Positions 12,700 through 23,700 of a DNA stretch of 64,000 nt are shown piece by piece (positions within the stretch are counted from its first letter, which is position 1; every line of letters starts with the position of its first letter). Made by a program: the position numbers and the translations under genes. The notes under the pieces were generated by a model, which did not search any database, was not told where the DNA came from, and saw only the letters and a list, made by a program, of their open reading frames with translations. Source of the stretch: Adiantum capillus-veneris (Eukaryota; Streptophyta; Polypodiopsida; Polypodiales; Pteridaceae); contig CM043954.1 in the NCBI GenBank assembly GCA_014529385.2, forward strand, positions 98,292,747 through 98,356,746, in the 5' to 3' direction.

Positions 12700-12960
12700 C
12701 TGGTCTAGACTACTAGACCAGGCAAGTGACTAGACCCGGACTATAGACCCGGACTAGACCAAGGACGAGGAGGACTAGACCAAAGTCGAGGAGGACTACA
12801 CCAAGGACGAGGGCTGGTTGGCGAGGGCTGGTTGGACCAGGGCGAGAGATGACTAGGGCAAGAGAGGACGAGACCGGTTGGACCAGGGCGAGAGGAGAAC
12901 ACTGCAAGGCAAGGTAGGCGAAGCTAGATAGACCTAACTAGCTTCAAGATTTGTACCTCA
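12700..12960 (-). repeat. A1 leader made of short GGTCTAGTC/CTGGTCCAAC repeats
   Basis: On the minus strand between primer site and gag. CTAGACC, GACGAGG and TTGGACCAGGGCGAG words recur many times. Equivalent leaders sit at 32280-32460 (A2), 43090-43320 (A3) and 55040-55310 (A4), so this is a family trait. Confidence 0.75.
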
Positions 12961-12970
12961 CAGAGAGTGA

Positions 12971-13056
12971 GATTTCAGTTGAGGTCCCACCGTAATCGCC
13001 AAAATGAGAGCACGATTTCAGTTGAGGTCCCACCGTAATCGCCAAAATGAGAGCAC
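12971..13056 (-). repeat. 43-bp tandem duplication spanning the A1 primer site
   Basis: Two identical 43-bp units (12971-13013 and 13014-13056), each containing the family A primer-site region TGGCGATTACGGTGGGACC on the minus strand. Other A copies have one unit, so this is private to A1. Confidence 0.9.
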
Positions 13057-13057
13057 C

Positions 13058-13636
13058 TGTAATGCAGATAGTGTGTCGTGCTCTCTACAGTGGGTGCTCC
13101 TCAGTGCAATGTGCATGACAATCTCACTCAAAACAGACTGAAAACAAGAAACAATAGACAACAACTGAGCTCACAGAGACACAACAGCGATAGTTGACCA
13201 CAACAAATGACTCGACTATCTCAAACAACTGATACAGACTCTGGCATGGCAGCACACTCAGCTCCAGCCCAGGACTCTCAGGTACAATGGGGTGTCAAGG
13301 CTCAGATGTGCAAGGATGGTGAAGAGCTGTGTGTTTATACTCACTCTAGACGACTAGGTAAAGATAATCATGACCAAACCGCTACTACTCATATATGCAA
13401 CCATAAAGAGCCACCAACGGCTCATAAATGGCAGCATCTAAGTCTATCTCCACTGAGTGGTGGTGGTGACCTGGCCACGATGTCCACTAGACCACCGTAT
13501 CCCTGCCACGTGTCATTGCCCAGCGAGTCCGCCCAGTGTGAACCAACCATCCAATGTGAACCGATCAACCAAAGACCAACTATAAAGTCCAAAATGTACT
13601 AACTGTCCTGTGAAAGTGACACTGTAGCCTGCTACA
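13058..13636 (-). repeat. A1 5' LTR
   Basis: About 579 bp, starting TGTAGCAGGCTACAGTGTCA at 13636 and ending near 13058 (terminal GCTACA decayed to TTACA). Matches the A2, A3 and A4 LTRs. The overlapping plus-strand frame at 13207-13602 is a shadow. Confidence 0.85.
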
Positions 13637-14070
13637 CCCCAAAAGCATGCTCCCAAAAGAATTTGATAGCTCCAATGTCCAACTTTCTTGTGTAGAAGAA
13701 TTGGCACTGTGGCAAAGTAGAAGCTCTACTGAAGAGAATCTTCAGATATTGTAATCAATATTTGGTGTGCCTTTTCACAATTTGGATATGTTGTGGAAGA
13801 ATTAAGTTCAGAACAGGTCTGAGTTGGAAGTTTTGAGCAAAAAAAGCTTTTCATCCGTAGTTGCCTAACCTTCATCGCCCCTCATCCAGCTCTTGCCTCT
13901 CACTCTCTCGTCCTCTTGCCCTTAGGCTCTCGCCCCTCGCCACACTATCCAGCCATTCATCCTTCGCCTCTCTCTGTCGCCCATGGCTACTCGTCATTCA
14001 CCTTCACCCATTGCTCGCCTTTCACCTTTCGCGCATCACTGCCTCGCCCTCGCCCCTCGCCATCAAGCCC
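13637..14070. repeat. A1 flank with weak C-rich CTCGCCCCT repeats
   Basis: From about 13861 to 14070 the plus strand repeats CTCGCCCCTCGCC-like words, a decayed relative of the minisatellite at 38108-38400. No LTR or gene is visible between 13637 and 13860. Confidence 0.5.
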
Positions 14071-15218
14071 ATTGCTGCAATAGACTTTCGCCCTTTGCCA
14101 TTCAGCACATGCATTTAATACTTCTCATTGGCCCCGACCACAGGACATTTTTCCAACAATTTAAATTATCAGGCGTGAGGCCCAGCGGTTTAATTTATCA
14201 AGCGTACAACCTGTGAGACTTTTTAAAACAAGGTGAGGAGGCACAAAGGCCTACTAAGTTAAAGGGAGATGGGAAAGAGTAAGTTTAATTACATGCCTAC
14301 AATCACATGGAATTTTGTTGTCCTTTAATATGAAATTGTATTATCTATCATACATATTTAATCACAAATGGTTATATATATTACGAAGGGCCCCACTTAA
14401 ATAATGTGGAAGATGCATTACACGTCAACATTTTGAAACAGAATAATATGAGAAGGAAGTAAAATAAAAACAACAAAATTAAAAATTAAAACAAAAAAAT
14501 ATTTTAGTGTTTTCTTCATAAAGAAAGATAAATTTAATAAACATAGAAAATAATAAAACTAGTGAAATGATCTTTATAAAGTTTCTAAATGAAAGATCCC
14601 TTTATCAATACCTCACATCGGGAATTAAACTCTTATGAATACACTTTTTAATTGAAAAAGGTGAATGCAACTTTGGACATAGTATTTAAAAGACCATCAT
14701 TTCTTTCTATTCACAAGACTGTTAAGTTACCTAGGGACACTCGTCAAGCAATGAAAATTGAATGACTTTCACCCATAGTGCACTAAGGCCTTTAGCAGGC
14801 CAAAAACGAAGGAAGCCAAAATACCCACACTGCGTAGCTACTAAACGGCTTCCCCTATCTACGCAACCATTTAGCAGGACAACACTATCCCTGCACACAG
14901 CCTGACTCACAGCATCCTTGGTCTGTGGCAGTCTCTAGCATCAAGCGGACGCAGAGGCACTGAGAGAAACAAGAGGATCTTGCAGCGCAGGCAAAGTATC
15001 TGAAGGCCGCAAAATTTGGAGCTAATAATTGGGGATTGTGCAGATGTATCTGAATGTGCTTAAAACTAAACATTCTATTTCGCCCTCCGTCAGTTTGCCG
15101 AGTGAATTCGTTACCTACGGCAGTTTTAACTTTTCCCTAAGAGTCAGTATTTTGCTGTACCACTAGTTCGCTATACTACCACTCTCCAGGACGGTGAGTG
15201 GTCTTGTGGCGGGCAATC
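14071..15218. other. AT-rich spacer, then 3' flank of an A-family LTR
   Basis: No coding potential seen in 14071-14880, which is AT-rich with long A runs. The last 40 bases before 15219 (GACGGTGAGTGGTCTTGTGG...) resemble the sequence just before the A4 3' LTR (GACGGTGAGCGATCTCATGG, ending 58993). This is therefore A-family 3' untranslated sequence. Confidence 0.45.
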
Positions 15219-15548
15219 TGTAGCAAGACTACAGTGTCACCCACTAGACTAGACAAGCAATTACAATTGGTAATGGGTGGACTCTCGCCTAGAATGACAC
15301 GTGGCAAGAGTGGTGGTCTAGATGACACTGTGGCCAGTCCATCTCCGCCACAGTTTGGAGATAGGTGCCGCTGGATTGTCTGGGATATTTGAGTTATCTG
15401 TTGGCTGCCCTTTATGGTTGTACATATGCTCAGTTTGTTTTAGTCATTGTATGTTTTTAGACATCCTATGAGTCTGAAATTTGGAGTCCACGCATATTAC
15501 ACTGAGGCGCACCCACAGTAGAGAGCATGACACACTTTCCCTGCTACA
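15219..15548 (+). repeat. Family A LTR remnant, internally shortened
   Basis: Starts TGTAGCAAGACTACAGTGTC and ends CACTTTCCCTGCTACA. It shares the GTGGTCTAG...GTGGCCA core and the GAGAGCATGACACA end of other A LTRs, but is 330 bp against about 560. With matching 3' untranslated sequence upstream it is the 3' LTR of an otherwise lost plus-strand copy. Confidence 0.7.
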
Positions 15549-17077
15549 ATACTACATAAACACAGACAGTGGCAACGAAACAAGCCCTTAAGAAATCCCC
15601 AAAACAGTTAATGAGAGCAATAGAGATGGACATGGATGAACCTTAGTACTCAATTTATATACTATAGTGAAGCGTTGGCAGCATACCAGTGACTCTGACA
15701 CAAAGGAGCATCAATAATTTTTGTAGACAGAGTAGATATGCTGAATGGTGCGGTGATGATATCCTTACTAATGGAAGGAAGCTGAATAGATACACAGCAA
15801 GCTCGGATGCCGCTGGAAAGGAAAGTAAGAGTGGGACTAACACTCAACTGTCACTCCCAAAAGTGTATTGTCCTCTGGTCCAATTGAGTTCAACAAATAG
15901 AACAGCTCTCCAAGCCAAACCATCCAAAGGATCGGCCTCCCAAATCCATCGGACTGAAGTAGTTACGTCAGCAGTAACCAATGTAGACACTGTAGCCAGC
16001 TACAAGTTTCGCACCTCTAATCAACTCACCATCCAGAGGCAAGAGACTACTAGAATGAGCTGAAACTGAAATTGAACTAGTAGAGTATGTTCAAGTGAAA
16101 AGCTGGAAGACCAGGCCTTTAGCACTAGTTCATAGTCTTGAGCTAGGTGTGTTGCCAGCCTCTCACTCTTGTAGCTGAAATTGAATACTGAGGTTCAGCT
16201 ATTTTGAGTCTCTGCTTTTTTTGTGTATTAATTATGGCTAATTCTAGTCTTGTTGTTCCATTACCATTGTCTGTGCTGTATTACATGTGGTCATTGTTTT
16301 CTTTCAGTGAGGCTTCTTGCATGTGCATAGAGAACCCATAAAGGTTCCACAAAGCATGCCAAATTTGTGGTGCTGTGCCGACTAGACTCACTAGACTGGT
16401 GTGGACAGATGTGATATGGTTGATGATATGCTATACATACCCCGAATCATGGAAGCTGAATACATATATAGTGTGTCAGAATGCCACTGCAGCAAACAAG
16501 TGAGTGTGCGCTTACGGTGGAAGATTTTTTTCATCATTTAGTTAGTTCTTGGTAAACCTATTTTACTCTTCCACCTTTTTTACACTCCAAATTTGGACTT
16601 GTAGCACAAGATCTGGAGGAAGTCAGGTGCTTTAAGTAAAAGCTACTAATAGAAATCTCATATTTCACAAGAGGTATTTGTACATTGTTAGTCATAATGC
16701 CTTCGATAAAATCTAGAAATAGAAGTCAATAAGTAGAAGGAGATAGGGTTCTGAGAACTCGAGTACTTTCTCATACATCAACCACCATCCTACAAAACAA
16801 GTCCATGAAAACTGTTTCCACGATGTCATGGATTGTAACGAAACAAGCGAATGGACATGAATATCCACGACCATTATCAGCCTCAAGTATCTAGTAACAT
16901 CACTACCCGCCCCTTAAATAAACTTGACTGCACAATCCCACTTGCTAAGATTTTTCAACACACTTATGCTAAAGCTTTGATTTTGCAGAAGATCGATTTT
17001 CGTGATTTAGAACATTATTACATAGCCTTTCTAAGTGAGGAAGTACACAATCTGACGAATTCTAACCTGAAGGATAC
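15549..17077. other. Probable callose synthase intron, no further exon recognised
   Basis: After the exon ending at 17078 the next callose synthase segment should begin near the LSFSVLTPYY motif. I searched the minus strand here and found no such exon. The frames at 15655-16063 and 16851-17087 match nothing. The latter's end is antisense to the exon. Confidence 0.4.
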
Positions 17078-18009
17078 CATGTTTTGAATGTTTGGAGCGG
17101 ACGGCATTTCCATAAAGAGCGAGCTTGCAAAAAATGTCAAACGACGTCTTCCTTCGGAATTTGTGGGAATGTCAACAGCAGACTCTTCTGGAAGCATCAG
17201 AAGTCGCAATCTCTTGATCTGAAAGGAAACAAACTTCTCTTGTACTGATTGGACTCAAACGATGGAGGCTCATCATTGGAGATGGGTGTCAGACTCTTGA
17301 TTCATTCTAAGTCTTTATGTTGTAGAATCTCATTTACTCTATTTTCTCTTTTGGAATAAGAAATTGCACTTTTGTCTTGTGTCTGTGTTGTTGTGACAAT
17401 GTGGAGGAATCGAGTCTTTGCACTATAACATGTCATTGATGTGGATGACTATACAGTTGTTTCTTCGCAAAAGGATATATGAATTTCATTTTAAGTAAGC
17501 TTCTCTGATTAATTTTTTCTTTCCACATTTTTCCTCAATATTTTTGTTGCACACTACCTTACAATCCAGGAATATCTGAATGCTAGTTGAAAAGTACCTG
17601 TTTCACCAGTTTTGTAGATGCCTGAGGAGCATAATAAAGTGCTATTGAGTCAAAAAGCTCCCTATGCATTCCATGTGAACTGAAAGGGATTCTTGAGGAA
17701 CAATCCATGCATTTATCCAAAAGCTCTATACCATGTTCACAATAACTGAAATCATATAAAACCAAGATTTTTGAATTGGACTTCGCAGAAGTTAGAAAAA
17801 AGAGTATATATGTATCAACTTTTCATTATATAATTCGCTGTAGTGCAAAAAATCGGAGAGGAGGAGAATATTTACGAGACATCTCTGCAGGAAGGAAATG
17901 GGAGGTAAATTTCACTGAGGCGGTGCATACACCCTTGGGGGACGCCTATTGGCTACTCCTCATCTCTCCGAAGGTCAGGTGTGCACACAACATTACAACC
18001 CCACAACCC

Positions 18010-18064
<55 letters not shown>

Positions 18065-20797
18065 GAAAACGTGCCAATATGGATGCTTCATATATCTGGC
18101 CAAATTCTTTTGTATGTATTAATCTTCTGTTTGAAGATTAATGCATACGTCACATACCACATGCCCCAACCAAGAATACTGGGAAATTGTATAGATTAAA
18201 GTTCTAGCCCCCATCCAAATGGGTAGCGGAATATAATCATCATCTTGTAATCAACAAGACCCACCTTGTCTATAAAGCATAATTTCTGCGGTATCAGCCT
18301 AGTATAAGAGATGCATGCTTATTCCTGGACACTGGTGAAGGCTAACTCAAGGTTATATCCAGCTACTATCTAGACCATCCTATAGAATTTTCTTGGAAGA
18401 AAGAAATTTACAAATTTTCATAGTGTTTTTCCTATCTCAAAGATCACGGTTAGTACAAAGAGTTCCAATACATACGCTAATGAACATACGATGCTACCAC
18501 ACTCTGCAGAAAGTTGAATAATTAGTACTACAAAACTCAAAATAAACTGGATTGAAAAAGATGCTGAAAATTTATGCCCTTGGTATTGCATAACCTTGCC
18601 AACCAAGCTCCTTGATCCTCTTCGGGATCTACATTGATGAAATTTTAGATTACATACTGCAAGCTGGCGGTGAAGGTGTAGACCTTGGAGGTGCCTCAGT
18701 ACATATGATGCTTTACACTGATGATATTGTTTTGATCTCTGAGTCACAACAGGGCTTACAATGACATCTCGAGGCTCTTGATGACTTTTGTACACAGAGA
18801 GAGCTGACAATGAACTTTGGAAAAACCAAGGTCATGATCTTTCATACTTCTAGGGCAACCAAGAGTGCGGCAGTCTTTATAGCTGCAGGTGGACACGTAG
18901 AAATGGTGGAGTCTTATGCATACTTGGGAGTCAACTTTACCAGCGCACCTGGGCACTGCACCGTCGCAAAGGCAGCTACGAACAGACTCATCATAGGATA
19001 TGTGGCTCTGGCTATGCTAGAGAGATGTCATCAGGCACACTTTCAGGAGCCCCATACCAAGGGGTGGTTCTGCGATATTTCGGTCATTCCAGTTCTAATG
19101 TATGCTGCAACAGTATGAGCCCTTGGACTATCAGCTACCTCATAGATAAATAGACCACATATACGTACAATATCACGCTTGTTCTGAAGCAATCCCTCAG
19201 TACCACACAACATTAGAGAAAATCTAAATACTCCACCTATGCTAGTCGATAATATTTTCTAAACAGATTACCTCATTCACTGGATGAAAGAGATGCCATC
19301 AAATAGACTCACATGCAGAGCTTTCAAGGCCTCCAAACATATTTCAAAGTCAGGCAAGCAGGAGTCTTGGTACTTGCAAGCATAGTTTTTTCAAATGTCA
19401 AACATACTGCATACGCATACAGGTAAGAAAGTATGAAAAAAGTATGATTCAGCCCCGTAGAAAATACTATACGTTGGATTTCATACGCTGTAAAGAAAAT
19501 AGGGGAAAATATGACAACATATATGAATTTCCATTATCTTCAAACATAAGACTTCTGAACATAAAGAGAATACACATTAGAAGCTAGAAGTTACAACTAA
19601 AAGGCTAGAGCACATGCGCACATTCCAAAATTGCCAAAAATTTGGACGTCACAATTTTTTTAGCCTGAAGTATGAAACCCAATCATACTCCCACGTTTGT
19701 AGAAGTATGATTGGACAATCATACGCCTATGCAAAAGACTATGCTCGCAGGTAAAAGAGAGTGGGTTGGAGCACATAATCACCCTTCCACTATGAATCGG
19801 ATTCGCCCTTTATGCAGTGAGAAGAGCAAAGTACTTGGATAGGATCTATGAGAGCTCTACATCATATAGACATGGATCGCACCTAGACAACCTCTTCCCC
19901 CAACGACACTGTATTACAGTGAGCACTTCATGACCATGCGAGACAAGGGGGCTCATCTAGAGACCACACTACATGGACACAGACGTGCCACATAGCTCGT
20001 GAATGGCGATTTGTCAGCTCAGGGTATCGTCACACTGGCTAGAGATAGAGAAAGGAAAAGCATTATCGAACTCAAAGAGTCATCCTTTGAGAGAGTGCGC
20101 TTCTTGGCGCATGGGCTACCTATTTCTATCACAAGAACCATTGTTTCTTTTCTAATAAGGTGTTTGGCTGGTAAACTTTATAATACAGGCTGGATAAGTT
20201 CACAATCTTGTCTTTACTATATTGAATACCTTGCAGATCTCTTTATGTCAATGGTGTAGATCTCAAGCATGTCTTGCATGAGTCTCGAAACTTCATATAA
20301 TTTGCCATGATCATAGTTTTCCTGACATGGAACAAAGCAGAACATCAGTTGCTAACTCAATGAGACACCCTAGAAATTGTCAGAACAATACAAGAACGCC
20401 ATATAGACTTACCAGAAAATCTAAAAGCTTGATAAATTTAAAGTAAAGAAATGGCACGGCATTGAGCTTCAAAAGCTTCAACAGCCTTTTCTCCACAATG
20501 TGCTGATCTAACTCTCTTTTCAACTCCACCATTATTCTGTAAAACAGGGAACTTAAATTTTTTTTGTAACATGTGTGGCAACATCAACTGCAAGAAAAGC
20601 TCGATCAAATTCATGAAAAGTGAAAAATACCTTCTTTCCTGTTCACCAATCACAATGGAATGACATATGAAAAAGAACGTCCTATAGAATTCGTCAATGC
20701 CATCAATCATATATTCTTCAGCGTTAAGTACTTTCACAAGATCATCATTGGTCCAAACATCCGTAACTCGCTTTACTATGTTTATTGCTTTGGGTAC
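17078..20797 (-). CDS. Callose synthase exon cluster 2 (five exons)
   Basis: Exons 20797-20631, 20536-20413, 20321-20230, 17745-17598 and 17218-17078. Introns are 94, 91, 2484 and 379 bp. The 2.5-kb intron contains a decayed LINE (18560-20130). The first exon begins VPKAINIVKR, which continues the FLLSNK end of cluster 1 exactly as FLLASK-(I/V)P-A does in the family, so the 23.8-kb gap is one intron. The final donor is ACATG|GTATCC, where relatives read NMLSFSV. Confidence 0.85.
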
Positions 20798-23700
20798 CTG
20801 TGATTCCATGATGGTCTCTTCTTAAAATTTGCCAAAGAGCAAGGGTATTCTGAAAATTTCAACAATTTAGAAGCCAAACAGTATCCCCATTCAAGGATAG
20901 ATAGACAACCTTGTGGCTGCTATACATCCCCCAACCCTGGCCCTGAACACATTCCTTGCTAGGTTCTCCCCATCCCCTGCCTGTCTTGCTTTAGGCATGC
21001 TCCTAGCTGCAGCCCCCACCTGCTTCCTTGGCATGGAGATCTCATTGGTACCTTTATTGAGGACTGTGTGTCCCTTGCCAAGGAGGAGGCTGGGATGCGA
21101 CAGTGCATGGACCCCCCAAACACCACCCCAACGAACCTCTGCCCGCCCCCTTCCCCGAGCATTCTAGGGCAATCCTCAGGGTCCTCTTGATACAGATTTT
21201 GATCTCCCCCTCTCAATTGTGCCTATAGGACTCTGAGTTTTTATGTTGGCTATAAGGGAGAGCACTTCAATTATGCTTCCATGCGACATCATGATAAGAC
21301 AAATGTTGATACTGAAGCAACTTGTTTTCGGGTCCATGCGCTTCTCCTGCCTGCAAAGGGAGACAAGGCCTTAGACTGGATGGTGTCGATCAACAGGAGT
21401 GAACCGAGCCGGTCGTGGATTGCATACGATGCAAGCCTTGAAGTTTACATCAGTGAGAGTGACTTGGTCTGACACACTTGCTAAAGAACTTGTGGCCCTT
21501 AGAGAGGTTTTGCTGTTATTAGCTGGCGCATGCTTGCAGGCATTGCTATAGGCATGGCACGTTTCTTTGAAACGTAGGCTCTTGTTAGGCAGGAGACCTT
21601 TCTATTGGATATTCAACGCCTTTCTATAAGGGAGAGCACTTCAATTATGCTTGCATGCGACATCATGATAAGACAAATGTTGATACTGAAGCAACTTGTT
21701 TTCGGGTCCATGCGCTTCTCCTGCCCGCGAAGGGAGACAAGGCCTTAGACTGGGTGGTGTCGATAAACAGGAGTGAACCGAGCCGGTCGTGGATTGCATA
21801 CGATGCAAGCCTTGGAGTTTACATCAGTGAGAGTGACTTGGTCTGACACACTTGCTAAAGAACTTGTGGCCCTTAGAGAGGTTTTGCTGTTATTAGCTGG
21901 CGCATGCTTGCATGCATTGCTATAGGAATGGCACGTTTCTTTGAAACGTAGGCTCTTATTAGGCAAGAGACCTTTCTATTGGATATTCAACGCCTTGTAG
22001 TCGCTCAGAGACAGACAAATTACTCACCCTCCAAGCTGCTTTCAAAGATGGCTACTTGATGAAGAAAACGATATTGTGTGTCACAGCCTTTGAGAGAAAA
22101 GGTCTTGACAGAGTGCCACTGTCCACCGTTTACCTGTCACCACTGCATCGATACCACCTTGAAGGGAGTAGAGCATTATTTGTTTTGGTCGAGACTCAAG
22201 AAGGATGTGGACGACTTTCTTCGCAGTTGTTTAGTATGCCAAAAGATCAAGTTTGATAGGCATAAGGCACAAGGATTACTACAACCTTTACCCATTCCCA
22301 CCCGCCCCTGGGAAAGTATTGCAATGGATTTCATCTTTGATCTCCCGAAGACATGGAGTGGGCATGATGACATTTGGATTGTCATTGACAGATTTAGCAA
22401 GCAAGCTCATTTTATTCCAATGAAGAAAACAGTCAAACCGCACCATTTAGCCTGAGACAAATACTCTCTGACATGGCATGCCTGAGAACGTACTCTCTGA
22501 CAGAGATCTTTGATTCAGGAGTTTGTTTTGGACGGCTATTTGGGAGAAACATTGGCACACAATTGCAGTTCTCGTCATCTTTCCACGTGCAGACAGATGA
22601 GCAATTTGAGATCGCAAATTCAGTTGTTTTGAATTTATTGAAGTCTTCCATCTCTGATCAAAAGACTCAATGGGAATTTTTTTTGCCTTTGGTGGAATTT
22701 GCCTACAATAACATGGTTCACTCTTCGAAGGGGAAAGCGCCATTTGAGATAATTGAAGGTGCTTAGAAGGTTCCTCCTTTTCTAAGAACTAAAGACAAGA
22801 TTTTTGAGGCAGACCAATACACGAGGGACTTGAACACTGCTTTGGCCAAGGTCCGACGACACAAGAAGGCAACATATCAACATCGACGCGACTTGAAATT
22901 AAAGGAAGTCGATTGGGTGCTCTTACCTTTTGAAAAGGCACGCTTAAGGAAATGAAAGGGAAAGAAGCGGCGTTTTCCAAAGCTTAGCATGAGGTATTAT
23001 GGCCCTTTCCACATTAAAGAAAAGATAAATGACGTCTCCTTCCGACTCAAGCTGCCAGATACTTGGAAGATTCACACTGCATTTCTGGTGAGTCTCTTGA
23101 AACCTTTAAGAGGTGAGGTGCCAGATGATGAGGAATGTCACAAATGGGTGACGTGGCATGGGACATGGGGCAACAGAGTACACACACACACCCGGCTGCC
23201 AGGCCCGTGAAACGCAGAGACAGGCTGATGTGGCAGCAACAAAAAACGCGAAATCTGTGACATGTGCACTGGCAGCTGTACGGCAGCTCCGTGAATTGCG
23301 TCGCAAAAAGCGGAAGGCTGTACAGAATTTTGCTTTAGCGCTAGGGGCTGAAATTAGCAGCTTTTGGCTCACTAGCTTTATTTTTAGAAGCTTTTGGACT
23401 GCAGCTTTTGGGGCTCTGCTTTTGGGCATCCCTTGTCATAATAATCAATATCTAATTCTCCTAAATGATTTTCTCATATTAAAGTGATCATTTAATGTGG
23501 GGAAGTGCCAAGGGAGAAAAAGCTAGAATATTGGTTAAGCTAGCAGACCGGCCACAGTAGGGATCCAAAGGAGGGAAAATAGGGATCCAAAGGGGGGGCC
23601 ATCTGCAAAAGAGCCAAGTGCAACAATGGGCTAAAAAGACCCTAAGGTTCAGTCCATTAAAACTTCCAAAATGCTAAGGTTCCAAAATTCAAAGGTTGTG

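Larger units (their letters stand above)
8452..13636 (-). mobile_element. Element A1: decayed non-chromoviral Ty3/gypsy copy
   Basis: From right to left on the minus strand: LTR (13058-13636), duplicated primer-site region, GGTCTAGTC-rich leader, gag, protease, RT and the end of integrase. The RNase H region, the integrase N-terminus and the protease-RT linker are deleted, and the 3' LTR is absent. Family A's integrase lacks a chromodomain, and its domain order (PR-RT-RH-IN with a long PR-RT linker) suggests a Tat/Athila-side lineage. That lineage call is inference. Confidence 0.8.

Noticed and set aside
13207..13602. 131-codon plus-strand ORF
   Set aside because: Antisense to the A1 LTR. 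Equivalent frames are not kept in the other A LTRs.
16851..17087. 78-codon plus-strand ORF
   Set aside because: Its 3' end only just overlaps, antisense, the callose synthase exon. No match to a known family, and frame bias is absent.
21241..21998. CRISPR-like or satellite array
   Set aside because: Only two long adjacent copies, no spacers. A simple tandem duplication explains it.
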